The notes: generated by a model not told the origin, from the sequence alone. A stretch of DNA of 64,000 bases from Sphingopyxis microcysteis (GCF_012274265.1 NZ_JAANYY010000002.1:1054001-1118000), one strand, 5' to 3'. Shown: positions 16,850 through 25,565, numbered from the stretch's first letter. A program made the numbers and translations.

Positions 16850-18205
16850 CTATTTCTTCTCCGCCGCCTTTTTCTTGCGCATCGTATCGTGGAAGCGGTC
16901 GGCCCATCCGGGCTTGATCAGCTGCTCGGCGCGGACCATGCGCAGGTCGCCGGCAGCGACGTCGCGCGACACCGCGCTGCCCGCGGCGACGATCGCGTCG
17001 CGGCCGATGGTGACGGGGGCGATCAGCGCGCTGTTCGACCCGATGAACGCATTTTCGCCGATGACGGTCTGATATTTGAAATAGCCGTCGTAATTGCAGG
17101 TGATCGTCCCGGCGCCGATATTGGCGCCCGCGCCGACGGTCACATCGCCCAGATAAGTCAGGTGGTTCGCCTTGGCGCCCTTGCCGAGCACCGCCTTTTT
17201 GGTTTCGACGAAATTGCCGATCTTGGCCTTTTCGCCGAGCACCGTGCCGGGGCGCAGGCGCGCGAAGGGACCGACTTCGCAGCCGGCGCCGATCGTCGCG
17301 CCCTCGATATGGCTGTTGGCGCGGATCGTGACATTGTCGGCGACCTTTACGCCGGGGCCGAAAAAGACGTTGGGCTCGATCGTCACGTCGCGGCCAAGCT
17401 CGGTATCCCACGAGAACCAGACGGTTTCGGGCGCGATAAGTGTCGCGCCGTTGGCCATTGCTTCATGACGGCGAAGCCCCTGCCATTCCGCCTCCATCGA
17501 CGCAAGCTCGCCGCGGCTGTTGATTCCGGCAACGTCATAGGGATCGGTCTTGATGACCACGCAGCGTCGCTTGTCCGAAATCGCCAGATTGACGATGTCG
17601 ACCAGATAATATTCTCCCGCCGCATTTTCATTGGTCACCCTTGCGAGCAGGGCGAATAAATCCTTTGCACGCACCGCCATCAGGCCGCTGTTGCAAACGC
17701 GAAAATCGCGTTCGGCCTGCGTCGCATCCTTAAATTCGACCATCTTTGTGATCGTGCCATCGTCCCAGCTGATCACACGGCCATATTGAAGCCCGTCCCA
17801 CGGTTCGAAACCAAGCACGACGACTGCGGGTGCGTCATCGGCGTTGAGCCGGTCGATCATCGCCTGCATCGTCGCGGCGGGAACGAACGGCACGTCGCCG
17901 TAGAGGATCAGCACATCGCCGTCGAAACCCGCGAGCGCGGTTTCGGCCTGCTGCACCGCATGGCCGGTGCCGAGCTGCGGATCCTGTACCGCCAGATCAG
18001 CGGTGCCGCCGAGCGCGGCCTCGAGCTGGTCGGCCTTGTCGCCGACGACCACCACTTTTTTCGCGGGGCTCAGCGCGTCAACGCTGGCCATCAGATGCAG
18101 CAGCATCGGGCGCCCACCGATCGGGTGCAGCACCTTGTGCAGGTCGGATTTCATGCGGGTACCCTTGCCCGCGGCAAGGACGATAGCGGCGATCGGATTG
18201 CTCAT
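16850..18205 (-). CDS. glmU: Bifunctional GlmU (UDP-GlcNAc pyrophosphorylase / GlcN-1-P acetyltransferase)
   Basis: Performs the last two steps to UDP-GlcNAc. The N-terminal uridylyltransferase has LAAGKGTRM and YGDVPF; the C-terminal half is a left-handed beta-helix of hexapeptide repeats (for example VGAGANIGAGTI) with the acetyl-CoA site. Length is standard. ATG 18205 (MSNPIAAIVL) is my choice; an ATG 12 bases upstream (18217) adds MAAR, and neither has a clear ribosome site. First gene of a run with the GNAT and hypothetical genes; gph is divergent 60 bp away. Confidence 0.97.
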   Translation of the reverse strand: MSNPIAAIVLAAGKGTRMKSDLHKVLHPIGGRPMLLHLMASVDALSPAKKVVVVGDKADQLEAALGGTADLAVQDPQLGTGHAVQQAETALAGFDGDVLILYGDVPFVPAATMQAMIDRLNADDAPAVVVLGFEPWDGLQYGRVISWDDGTITKMVEFKDATQAERDFRVCNSGLMAVRAKDLFALLARVTNENAAGEYYLVDIVNLAISDKRRCVVIKTDPYDVAGINSRGELASMEAEWQGLRRHEAMANGATLIAPETVWFSWDTELGRDVTIEPNVFFGPGVKVADNVTIRANSHIEGATIGAGCEVGPFARLRPGTVLGEKAKIGNFVETKKAVLGKGAKANHLTYLGDVTVGAGANIGAGTITCNYDGYFKYQTVIGENAFIGSNSALIAPVTIGRDAIVAAGSAVSRDVAAGDLRMVRAEQLIKPGWADRFHDTMRKKKAAEKK

Positions 18206-18264
18206 GCGCGCTGCCATGCCAGCAAATCATTGCGGTTTCCAGAGCATCGCGCCATGCGCAGCCG

Positions 18265-18981
18265 ATGAACGGATTTCCTTTCGCGATCGTGGGCTTCGAC
18301 CTCGACGGAACGCTGATCGATACCGCGGGCGACCTGACCGCCGCGGTCAACCATGCGCTGAGCCTTGCCGCACGCTCACCGCTGACCGAGGCGGAGGTGC
18401 GGCCGATGATCGGGCTGGGCGCGCAGCATATGCTGGAACAGGGCTTTGCCGCGACCGGCGGTGTTCCGGGCGGCGATTTCGAGCGGCTCTACTGCGAATT
18501 GCTGCGCTTCTACGAAGCACATATCGCGGTACACAGCCGCCCCTACCCGGGGGTGATAGCAGCGCTCGATCGGTTCGATGCGCTGGGTGTGAAGACGGCA
18601 GTCGTCACCAACAAGCGCGAGGATATGGCGTGCAAACTGCTCAGCGCGCTCGGGCTTGCGGAGCGGATGGCGACGATTATTGGCGGCGATACGCTGGGGC
18701 CGGACAAGGCCAAACCCTCGCCCGCCCCGATCCTTGCGATGATCGAGCGCTGCGGCGGCGGGCGCGCGGCGTTTGTCGGTGACAGCATTTATGACGTGAT
18801 GGCAGCCAACGGCGCCGGTGTGACCAGTGTGGCGGTCAGTTTCGGCTTTCTCGATAGACCTGTGCAAGAGCTGGGCGCCGATCATGTCATCGACCATTAT
18901 GACGAACTGGTCCCGCTGCTTCGGGAACTATGGCCCTCCCCTTCAGGGGAGGGCAGCGAGACTTACGAACTTGTTCGTTAG
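18265..18981 (+). CDS. gph: Phosphoglycolate phosphatase (HAD) with repeat-derived C-terminus
   Basis: Dephosphorylates 2-phosphoglycolate and related phosphoesters. HAD motifs: GFDLDGTLIDTA (motif I), VVTNKR (motif II), KPSPAP (motif III lysine), FVGDSIYDV (motif IV). The 238-residue length is slightly above usual; the last 16 residues (PSPSGEGSETYELVR) are encoded inside the palindromic repeat at 18933, which also supplies the stop. The native end has therefore probably been replaced, after all catalytic residues. Divergent from glmU. Confidence 0.9.
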   Translation: MNGFPFAIVGFDLDGTLIDTAGDLTAAVNHALSLAARSPLTEAEVRPMIGLGAQHMLEQGFAATGGVPGGDFERLYCELLRFYEAHIAVHSRPYPGVIAALDRFDALGVKTAVVTNKREDMACKLLSALGLAERMATIIGGDTLGPDKAKPSPAPILAMIERCGGGRAAFVGDSIYDVMAANGAGVTSVAVSFGFLDRPVQELGADHVIDHYDELVPLLRELWPSPSGEGSETYELVR

Positions 18982-19058
18982 TCGCAGCGGGTGGGGTCCA
19001 GCGGCCGAGCGCATTGCCGCTGGCCCCCACCCCAACCCCTCCCCTAAAGGGGAGGGGC
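18933..19058. repeat. Composite palindromic repeat, family D variant, overlapping gph
   Basis: Contains hairpins GCCCTCCCC-TTCA-GGGGAGGGC, a CGAACTTGTTCG dyad, a CCAGCGGC/GCCGCTGG dyad, and CCCCTCCCCTAAAGGGGAGGGG. It joins the 3' ends of two convergent genes: it contains the gph stop and ends one base before the stop codon of the nucleotidyltransferase gene. Confidence 0.8.
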
Positions 19059-20075
19059 TTATGGCTTCTTCCGCCACTTCGTCCACAGATGCTTCGCCAG
19101 CATGGCGGGCGGCATGCGCAGCCAGTGCGAGCGGATGTAGAAAGCTTGCTCCAGCAGCAGTCGGGTCACCCGGCCCCAATCGTCGCGCGCGAGCAGGCGT
19201 CGGCGATACCAGACGTCGCTCCCATCCTGCCCGTCCCAGCCCGATGGCAACACGCTGCCGTACAAATCGCGCGCCAGCCGTGCAGCCCGCCGCACCGCGG
19301 CGCGCAGCCCGTGCAGTTCCGCGCGCGCGTCAAGCTTGCCCCAGAAGCCCGCGTCCGCGGCGGCGAAATCACGCGTCATGAGATGGAAATCCCACAGATT
19401 GCGCAGCCCGCCCTGCAAATCGCCGTCGGCGAGCAGATGCGCGGCGCAGTGGCACGCCATGTCGGCGGGATTCAGCACCGCAAAGCCATCGGGGCGCTTC
19501 ACCGCGTCGCTCATCAGCGCCAGCGCATCGGGGGTGATCCGGTGCGTGCGCGGCAGGATCGTGTGGTGGACGTCGATCATCCGGTCGCGCGCCTTGTGGA
19601 TCAGCGGCGGCAGCTCGTGCATATGCTCGCGGTAGTAGAAATCGTCATAGGGGTCGGCCTTGACCCACTCCCACCCGGCCTTGAGCAGCGCATTTTCGGC
19701 GCGGCGAATGTCGGGCTCAGAAACCAATATATCGAGGTCGCCGATCTGCCGTCCGGCGGCGCAGGCCATATCGGCGGCGGCATAGGCGGCGCCCTTCAGC
19801 AGCACGAACTCGATCCCCAGCGGGGCCAGCGCCCGGCGCGCCATCTCCGCCTCCCACAGCGCCTGTTGCCGCGCGACTGCCGCCGCAGCGCGTTGATCAG
19901 CAAACAGGGCCGCAACGGTCGGCGGCAGCGCGGAATCTTTCAGCCGGTGCGCGAGGGTCGCCAACATCGTCTCGCTGCGCGCGACGCCGATTACCCCGTC
20001 CCAGTCGCGCGGCGCCAGCGTGGCGGCATCACGGCGCCCGGCAAGCAGGTCGACGAAGGTCTGCGCCGAGCTCAC
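19059..20075 (-). CDS. Nucleotidyltransferase family protein (NTP_transf_5 type)
   Basis: 338-residue protein of the uncharacterised nucleotidyltransferase family. The core shows LLKGAAYA followed by IGDLDILV (the D-x-D metal pair), then a VDVHHTILP-like segment (MIDVHHTI), matching the fold of polymerase-beta-like transferases. Target unknown. Last gene of the MarR/PqqD/HprK-like operon; a GTG at 20075 overlaps the kinase stop by 4 bases (GTGA), like the junction before it. The ATG at 20093 would overlap by 22. In the named HPr-rel-A gene set such a protein is a regular partner. Confidence 0.82.
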   Translation of the reverse strand: MSSAQTFVDLLAGRRDAATLAPRDWDGVIGVARSETMLATLAHRLKDSALPPTVAALFADQRAAAAVARQQALWEAEMARRALAPLGIEFVLLKGAAYAAADMACAAGRQIGDLDILVSEPDIRRAENALLKAGWEWVKADPYDDFYYREHMHELPPLIHKARDRMIDVHHTILPRTHRITPDALALMSDAVKRPDGFAVLNPADMACHCAAHLLADGDLQGGLRNLWDFHLMTRDFAAADAGFWGKLDARAELHGLRAAVRRAARLARDLYGSVLPSGWDGQDGSDVWYRRRLLARDDWGRVTRLLLEQAFYIRSHWLRMPPAMLAKHLWTKWRKKP

Positions 20076-20938
20076 CGGGCCGCGTCCGCCCATAATTGTT
20101 CGACCAGCGCGATCCCCGCGGCGCCGTCGGGATAGGAGATGCCGAACGCCGGCGTCTCGCGCACCAACCGAGTCAGCGCGGCAAAACCCGCCTCGCCGAG
20201 CGCGACATAGTTGGTCGACGCCTCGGTCAGCCGCACGAACGCCTCGCCCTCGCCCATCGGCTCGATGCTCGCTTCACCGCCAAAGCGCGGGAACAGGAGC
20301 AGCGCGGGCCGCGCGGGTTCGTGCATCGCCGCGATCGCGTCGGCGCGCGGGATCAGGTGGCGAATGTCGCCTTTCGGCGTCCCCGCCAGCAGCGGACCGA
20401 GCCGCGCGACATCGACCCGCGCCGCAACCGCCGCAATCGCTTCATTCTTGAGGCTGACCGCGCGCGGGAAGGCCAGTGCATCGCCGCTCGCCGGATCGAT
20501 CAGCGTGAATTCGTCACCCATCAACCGCCAGTCGCCCTCACCCAGCAGCGCCGCGAGCGTCGATTTGCCCGACCCCGATTCGCCCGACATGATGAGCGCG
20601 CGGCCATCCTTTGCAACGGCGCTGGCGTGGAGCAGCATGTGGCGCCGCCACCCCAGCGCGACCTGCAAATTCATCCCCATTTCGGCGGCGAGGAGCCCCA
20701 TCGACAGCGGCAGAGGCAGCGCGTCGGGGACGACAAAGTCGCCGCCGATATGCACCGACGGCCGCAGCCAGCGCCGCCACGGCCGCGCCGCGAACAGCCG
20801 AACGGTCGCGTCGGCAGGCCGTGCTTCGTCTTGCGGATAGCCCGCGTAGAGCCGGTCGAGCGCGGCAATGGGCGCCGCCCAGTCGCTGCCGATCCGGAAC
20901 TGCACGGGGCCGACCGCGATGCGCGTGCTGTGCCTCAC
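20072..20938 (-). CDS. HprK-related kinase (HPr-rel-A system)
   Basis: 288-residue relative of HPr kinase/phosphorylase. A P-loop GESGSGKST lies at residues 119-127, preceded by LLHASAVA (similar to the HGSAV element before the P-loop in HprK) and followed by LMGDEFTLID as the Walker-B-like region. Its N-terminal domain differs from the HprK regulatory domain, so it is not classical HprK and no ptsH is nearby. GTG start overlaps the PqqD-like gene by 4 bases. The phosphoacceptor is unknown. Confidence 0.82.
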   Translation of the reverse strand: MRHSTRIAVGPVQFRIGSDWAAPIAALDRLYAGYPQDEARPADATVRLFAARPWRRWLRPSVHIGGDFVVPDALPLPLSMGLLAAEMGMNLQVALGWRRHMLLHASAVAKDGRALIMSGESGSGKSTLAALLGEGDWRLMGDEFTLIDPASGDALAFPRAVSLKNEAIAAVAARVDVARLGPLLAGTPKGDIRHLIPRADAIAAMHEPARPALLLFPRFGGEASIEPMGEGEAFVRLTEASTNYVALGEAGFAALTRLVRETPAFGISYPDGAAGIALVEQLWADAAR

Positions 20939-21216
20939 GCGCGCTCCACCAGCCCCATGGCGGCAAGCTCGCCCAGCCGTTCGTTCAGGATCGCCCCCAC
21001 GTCCGCAACGCCGTCAAGGTCAAAGCGTGCGGCGAGGCGCGCCGCAAGCGTCGCCGCATCGCAATCGCCCGCACCCATCGCTTCCAATATTTCGGGCATC
21101 GGCGACACGACCAGATGCGTCTGCACCGACCGCCGGTCAAAGATTGCGGTGACCTCGCCCAGCGGTTCGAAGCGCAGCGCGCCGGGCGGCGCCGCGCGAT
21201 AGGCGGGATCAGGCAT
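20935..21216 (-). CDS. PqqD-like small protein of the HPr-rel-A system
   Basis: 93-residue protein with the PqqD-like winged-helix layout: an N-terminal strand region, then a long acidic helix with LAARFDLDGVADVGAILNERL leading to GLVE at the end. PqqD proteins are peptide chaperones that present precursor peptides to modifying enzymes. Here the partner enzyme would be the adjacent kinase-like protein; no precursor peptide is evident. The ATG lies inside the end of the MarR gene (8-base overlap). Confidence 0.75.
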   Translation of the reverse strand: MPDPAYRAAPPGALRFEPLGEVTAIFDRRSVQTHLVVSPMPEILEAMGAGDCDAATLAARLAARFDLDGVADVGAILNERLGELAAMGLVERA

Positions 21217-21655
21217 AATCTTCGGCGGCGGCGGTCAGCTTGGCGAGGATCGCCATCATTGTTTCGCGCTCGGCAGCGCTGATCCGCGATTCCAGCTGCG
21301 CCTCGCTCGCCAGCGCCGCAGGGACGATCGCGTCGTACAGCGACCATCCCGTCGCGGTGAGTTCCAGATGATGCGACCGCCCGTCAACCTCATGCGCCTG
21401 CCGCGCGATCAGCTGCCGGTCGGCGAGCGCTTTTGCGGCGCGGTTGACCGTCACCTTGTCCATCCGCGTCGCTTCGACCAGTTCGCGCTGCGTCTTGGGC
21501 TTTCCCTCGCCGAGCACCGCCATCAACCGCCATTCCGGAATCTTCAGCCCGAAGCGGTTCTGATATTCGGCGGCGATCCGTTCGGAGAGCGCATTCGACG
21601 CGATCGACAGGCGATAGGGCAGGAAATTGTCGAGGTTCAGTTTCTTGGCGGCCAT
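21209..21655 (-). CDS. MarR family transcriptional regulator
   Basis: 148-residue winged-helix regulator: dimer helices at both ends, recognition part QRELVEATRMDKVTVNRAAKAL, and wing around RQAHEVDGRSHHLELT. Ligand unknown. It heads the operon with the PqqD-like, HprK-like and nucleotidyltransferase genes and overlaps the first by 8 bases, so it may control this operon. The TonB-dependent receptor gene ends 36 bp upstream of it on the same strand. Confidence 0.92.
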   Translation of the reverse strand: MAAKKLNLDNFLPYRLSIASNALSERIAAEYQNRFGLKIPEWRLMAVLGEGKPKTQRELVEATRMDKVTVNRAAKALADRQLIARQAHEVDGRSHHLELTATGWSLYDAIVPAALASEAQLESRISAAERETMMAILAKLTAAAEDYA

Positions 21656-21691
21656 GCTCCGTTCTTATCGACAATCGCCGCCCTGTGAAGC

Positions 21692-23761
21692 TCAGAACGA
21701 CACGCGCGCGCCGATCCACAAGGTTCGTGGTGTCGCGCGCTCGACGATCCCCGCCGACGAGATCGCAGCGGGCACCAGTTCGTCGAACAGATTCTCGCCG
21801 CGCGCCTCGATGCTGATCGCATCCGCCAGCCGCCACGACAATCCCGCGTCGAACGTCAAGGCGTCGCCAAGGACCAGCAGCCCCAGATCATCTTCATTCT
21901 GCCTGCCAATATAGCGCAGCGTCGCAAAACCGCTCAGCGGGCCGCGGGCGTTACTGCGCAGCGAAACGCTGGCGCCGTGTTTGGCGATCTGTGCCGGACG
22001 GCGCCCGTCGAGCGCCGAGGCGGCGCGCGCCGCATCGACCGTCGCATCGGTCAACGCATAGCTTGCGCGCAGCGTCAGAAAATCGATCCGCTGTTCGGCG
22101 CTAATTTCGATCCCCTTGGTGTCGATCGCATCGAGATTCTGCCGCTGGTTCAGATTGGGCGCCAAGGTCACATTGGCGATAGCATTACTCAGATGATTGA
22201 CGAACAGGGTCGCCGACAGCTTGGTGTCGTCCCGCTTCCAATCGACGCCGACTTCGCCGCCCCACAGCCGTTCAGGCTTCAGCATCTCGTTCGCGGTCGT
22301 GACCTCGGCCCCAACGCGGAATGGGCGATAGAGTTCGTTCAGCGTCGGCAGGCGCCAGCCGCGATAGACCGCGCCGCGCAGCGACAAGGCATCTTTCGTC
22401 CACTGCACCCCGGCGCGACCACTGGCTTCCCAGCCCTGCCGAGCGGCGAAGCGCAGGTCGGTGATAACGGGACCGGCGATGTTGCGCTCAAGCCGATACC
22501 CCTCGCCCAGCCACCAGCGATCGACGCGGCTACTGACCGTCCAGACCAGGCCATAGTCGCGGTACCCCGACGTCCATTCGGCGAAAGCCCCGACGGTGTC
22601 GCTGTCGCCGCCCGCCATGCGGTGGCGACCGGGAACGGTCCCGGCAAAAAAGAAGTCCTCTTCGGTGCGGCCCGTCGTGCGGCGCCAGTCGGCCCCGATC
22701 CGCAGCGGGTTGGCGCGGCCGATGAGCGGGCGAAATTCGACCCGCGCGCCAAGGCCCGTGGCCGGAACGCGCTGGAACAACGCGGGGGTCACGCTGTTAC
22801 GGTTCGCCGCGACGCTGGCAAAGCCGCTCTCGAAATCGCGCAGCTGGACATAGGCCAGCGCGAACAGCTGATTGGCCCGGTACGGATCATGGACAAGGCG
22901 CAGGCTCGCATCGATGCCGTCAACCCGGCTGGTCGTAAAATCTGTGCCGCGATCACGCCGGTCCGCAAAACCGCGGACGCTCGCCTCGATCCGGCCGCTC
23001 TCCCCCGCGTCGAAGCGCATGCGCACGCCTAGCCCGCCCTGCTCGTAAGGCGCCGCGCGATCAACGCTGCCGCGCTGGCCATCGGCAATCGGGATAAAGC
23101 CATCGCCGCGGCTATAGCGGCCGTCGACCGCGACCTCACCGCCGCCCAGTTCGCCGCCGACCGATGCCGATGCGTCCCAGCTATCGCGGCTGCCAAAGGC
23201 CAGACTGGCAGTGCCACCATGGATCAGATCGGAATGCAGCCCGACCGTGCCCGCTAGCGCCCCCGGCCCGTCGGCACCGCCGCCGCCACCGCGCGTGATC
23301 GTGACGCCGCGCAGGTTGATCGCGTCATAAGCGGTCCACGCGACCCAGCCGCCGAACGGATCGGCCTGCGGGATCCCATCGAGCGTCACCAGCGCGCGGC
23401 TCGACGCATTACCGCCGAGCCCACGCAGCGTCACCCCCTGGCTGGTCGGATTTGCCGTCCGCCCGTCCGATCGGCGGAACTGGACGATCCCGGCTTCGTC
23501 GCGCAGGCGGTTTTCGACGCGGGTGCCGAGGCCGGGGCTCAGATTTTCGATCAAACTGGTCGACTGCACGGCGTCGGCGGACGTCAGCGGCAGCGCGCCT
23601 GCGCCGTTGACGACAATCTCAAGTCGTTCCTGCGTCGTCCGCGCGCGACAGACGATAACCTCGTCGAGGACGTCGTCGTTTGTTGGCGAGGTGGCGGCAT
23701 CCTGCGCCGCCACCGACGCCGGCACGACCAGCGCCGCGACACCCGCGAGCAGGCGGATCAC
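21692..23761 (-). CDS. TonB-dependent outer-membrane receptor
   Basis: 689-residue outer-membrane importer. Order: signal peptide (VIRLLAGVAALVVPASVAAQ), a TonB-box-like DEVIV, plug domain (LPLTSADAVQS to the GGNASSRALVTLDGIPQ loop), then a beta-barrel ending in the aromatic C-terminus WIGARVSF. Size fits small-molecule receptors such as BtuB-like proteins; substrate unknown. GTG 23761 overlaps the maiA stop by 4 bases (GTGA), fixing the start and implying translational coupling to maiA, an unusual pairing. Confidence 0.9.
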   Translation of the reverse strand: MIRLLAGVAALVVPASVAAQDAATSPTNDDVLDEVIVCRARTTQERLEIVVNGAGALPLTSADAVQSTSLIENLSPGLGTRVENRLRDEAGIVQFRRSDGRTANPTSQGVTLRGLGGNASSRALVTLDGIPQADPFGGWVAWTAYDAINLRGVTITRGGGGGADGPGALAGTVGLHSDLIHGGTASLAFGSRDSWDASASVGGELGGGEVAVDGRYSRGDGFIPIADGQRGSVDRAAPYEQGGLGVRMRFDAGESGRIEASVRGFADRRDRGTDFTTSRVDGIDASLRLVHDPYRANQLFALAYVQLRDFESGFASVAANRNSVTPALFQRVPATGLGARVEFRPLIGRANPLRIGADWRRTTGRTEEDFFFAGTVPGRHRMAGGDSDTVGAFAEWTSGYRDYGLVWTVSSRVDRWWLGEGYRLERNIAGPVITDLRFAARQGWEASGRAGVQWTKDALSLRGAVYRGWRLPTLNELYRPFRVGAEVTTANEMLKPERLWGGEVGVDWKRDDTKLSATLFVNHLSNAIANVTLAPNLNQRQNLDAIDTKGIEISAEQRIDFLTLRASYALTDATVDAARAASALDGRRPAQIAKHGASVSLRSNARGPLSGFATLRYIGRQNEDDLGLLVLGDALTFDAGLSWRLADAISIEARGENLFDELVPAAISSAGIVERATPRTLWIGARVSF

Positions 23762-24390
23762 GCCGCCTTGACCGCGTCGGGATGCGCCTGTTGAAACGCC
23801 GACAGCTCCATGCACGCGGCATCGATCGCGACCAGCCGCGGAAAGGCGTCGAGCGGCACTTCGAACCGGCGCGCATTGTACATTTGCGGGACAAGACAGC
23901 AGTCGGCGATCCCCGGCGCATCGCCCCCCAGATAGCGCGCGTCGCCGGCCATCGCCTCGAGCGCCTCGAACCCCTGCGTGATCCACGTCGCGATCCAGCG
24001 GTCCTTGGTCTGCTCGTTCAGCCCCAGGTCCTTGGTCAGATATTTGAGCACGCGGAGGTTGTTGAGCGGATGGATGTCGCTTGCCACCACCTGCGCCTGC
24101 GCCAGCGCTACGGCGCGCGGCATCGCTTCGTCGGGGATCAGCCGTGGTTCGGGATAGGCACGGTCGAGCCAGTCGATGATCGCCATGCTCTGGATGATCG
24201 GCTCGCCATCGACGGCGAGCATCGGGACAAAGCCCTGCGCATTCTGTTCAAGATAGGCGTCGCTGCGCTGTTCACCCGCGATCAGGCTGACCTCGACGCG
24301 TTCATAGTCGAGCCCCTTCAGGTTCAGCGCGATGCGAACGCGAAAGCTGGCCGAGGAGCGGAAATAATCGTGGAGGACGAGTTTCATCAT
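23758..24390 (-). CDS. maiA: Maleylacetoacetate isomerase (zeta-class GST)
   Basis: Glutathione-dependent isomerisation of maleylacetoacetate to fumarylacetoacetate in tyrosine/homogentisate breakdown. The 210-residue protein has the zeta-class active-site start YFRSSASFRVRIALNLKG and the PMLAVDGE/IIQSMAIIDWLD glutathione site. No fumarylacetoacetase or homogentisate dioxygenase gene is nearby. It is followed by a TonB-dependent receptor with a 4-base overlap. The start is one of two adjacent ATGs (24390 or 24387). A family A palindrome lies just upstream. Confidence 0.9.
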   Translation of the reverse strand: MMKLVLHDYFRSSASFRVRIALNLKGLDYERVEVSLIAGEQRSDAYLEQNAQGFVPMLAVDGEPIIQSMAIIDWLDRAYPEPRLIPDEAMPRAVALAQAQVVASDIHPLNNLRVLKYLTKDLGLNEQTKDRWIATWITQGFEALEAMAGDARYLGGDAPGIADCCLVPQMYNARRFEVPLDAFPRLVAIDAACMELSAFQQAHPDAVKAA

Positions 24391-24415
24391 AAGCTTCAGC
24401 GCGTCCCTATCTTGT

Positions 24416-24493
24416 CGTCATCCCGGCGCAGGCCGGGATCTCATCGTCGCGACCTGACGCATCGTCGAGATCCCGGCCTGCGCCGGGATGACG
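24416..24493. repeat. Intergenic palindrome, family A, copy 4 (covarying variant)
   Basis: Arms CGTCATCCCGGCGCAGGCC and complement. Compared with the other copies both arms carry a paired change (GCGAAGG to GCGCAGG, and CCTTCGC to CCTGCGC), so pairing is preserved. Lies between maiA and the cytochrome gene, both on the minus strand. Confidence 0.9.
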
Positions 24494-24533
24494 CATATGG
24501 GCGGAAACTGTTTCGTTCAAGGCCGGGGGAAAG

Positions 24534-25565
24534 CTAGTTGCTTGCGCCCCTCGGCATTTCCGCAATCCACTGCCGCAGCAACGCGGCGCCCTCCTTATGC
24601 ACGGTCGATCGTCCGACCTCGGGCATCGCGATGCCGGGGTCGATGCTTTCGAGGCGATAGATCATGAAGCTGTGCGCGGGGTCGCCCGGCGCGATCGCGA
24701 AATCCATCCCGCCGCTGCCGCGCCCCGCCGCGGTCGGGCGCTTACCGATGCCGTAATTCACGCCGCCCGGATCGTCGGTCCAGCGCAGGAACAGCCCGCT
24801 GTTCGACGCGCTGCCCGCCGGATTGTGGCAATGCGCGCAATTGACGTCGAGATAGGCGCGCGCACGGTCCGCGACGCTGCCCGCCTTGGGGTCGTCCCAT
24901 ATCGGCATGGTCGGCTTGAGTGCCGCCGGATTCTCGAAATAGCGAGCGCGTACCGCGTCGGAAGCGGCGGGATCGAGGATGAAATTGCGCGCCTTTGGCC
25001 CGATTGGCACGATCTCGCCATTCAGGCTGTGGCATTCCTTGCACTGGTTCTTGTTGGGAACCGCGTAGCGGATGCTGTGCGTCTCGCCATCGGGCGATTT
25101 GAACGTCACCGGCACCCGCCGCCCACCCAGCGCGAGCGTCGCATCCTTGCCATCGGCGTCCCAGATATAGGGCAGCGCGACCCAGCCCGAAGCGCGGTGG
25201 ATCAACAGGCGCGTCTCGACCGGACGTCCGCCGCCCACGTCGTTCCAGCCGAAGCTTTTGACGAGCACCGTGCCGACCGGGAAGTCGATGACTCCATCGC
25301 TCCCGACCCTGGCCTTCTTGCCCGCCGGGATCGCGATGAAGCGGTGCTTCTCGGTATAATCGCTGAACAGCGGCGCGCGGAGTGTGTAGGCGACGCCGGT
25401 CGACGGCTGCCCTGGATCGTTGCCGCGGAACAACCCGAAGGCCGACAGCTTTGGCGGCATCGCATCGCTCTCGACCAGCGCTTGGTCGACCCCGGGTGGC
25501 GCAAAGGCCGCGCCGCCGCTTGCACATAGCAGCGTCGCAGCAACCGCAGCCAATATCCGCTTCAC
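24534..25565 (-). CDS. SO2930-family diheme c-type cytochrome
   Basis: 343-residue exported protein with signal peptide VKRILAAVAATLLCASGGAAFA. Two haem sites are visible: CKECH and CAHCH. Segments such as LFSDYTEKHRFIAIP and PIWDDPKAGSV match the family called SO2930 or HNE_0200, whose role is unknown. GTG 25565 overlaps the stop of the beta-helix gene by 4 bases (GTGA). That coupling matches the known co-occurrence of the two families and suggests a joint periplasmic or surface function. Confidence 0.85.
   Translation of the reverse strand: MKRILAAVAATLLCASGGAAFAPPGVDQALVESDAMPPKLSAFGLFRGNDPGQPSTGVAYTLRAPLFSDYTEKHRFIAIPAGKKARVGSDGVIDFPVGTVLVKSFGWNDVGGGRPVETRLLIHRASGWVALPYIWDADGKDATLALGGRRVPVTFKSPDGETHSIRYAVPNKNQCKECHSLNGEIVPIGPKARNFILDPAASDAVRARYFENPAALKPTMPIWDDPKAGSVADRARAYLDVNCAHCHNPAGSASNSGLFLRWTDDPGGVNYGIGKRPTAAGRGSGGMDFAIAPGDPAHSFMIYRLESIDPGIAMPEVGRSTVHKEGAALLRQWIAEMPRGASN

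Noticed and set aside
19059-21655. Classical HPr kinase / PTS locus
   Set aside because: No ptsH, ptsI or EIIA-like gene lies nearby, and the kinase-like protein lacks the HprK N-terminal domain.
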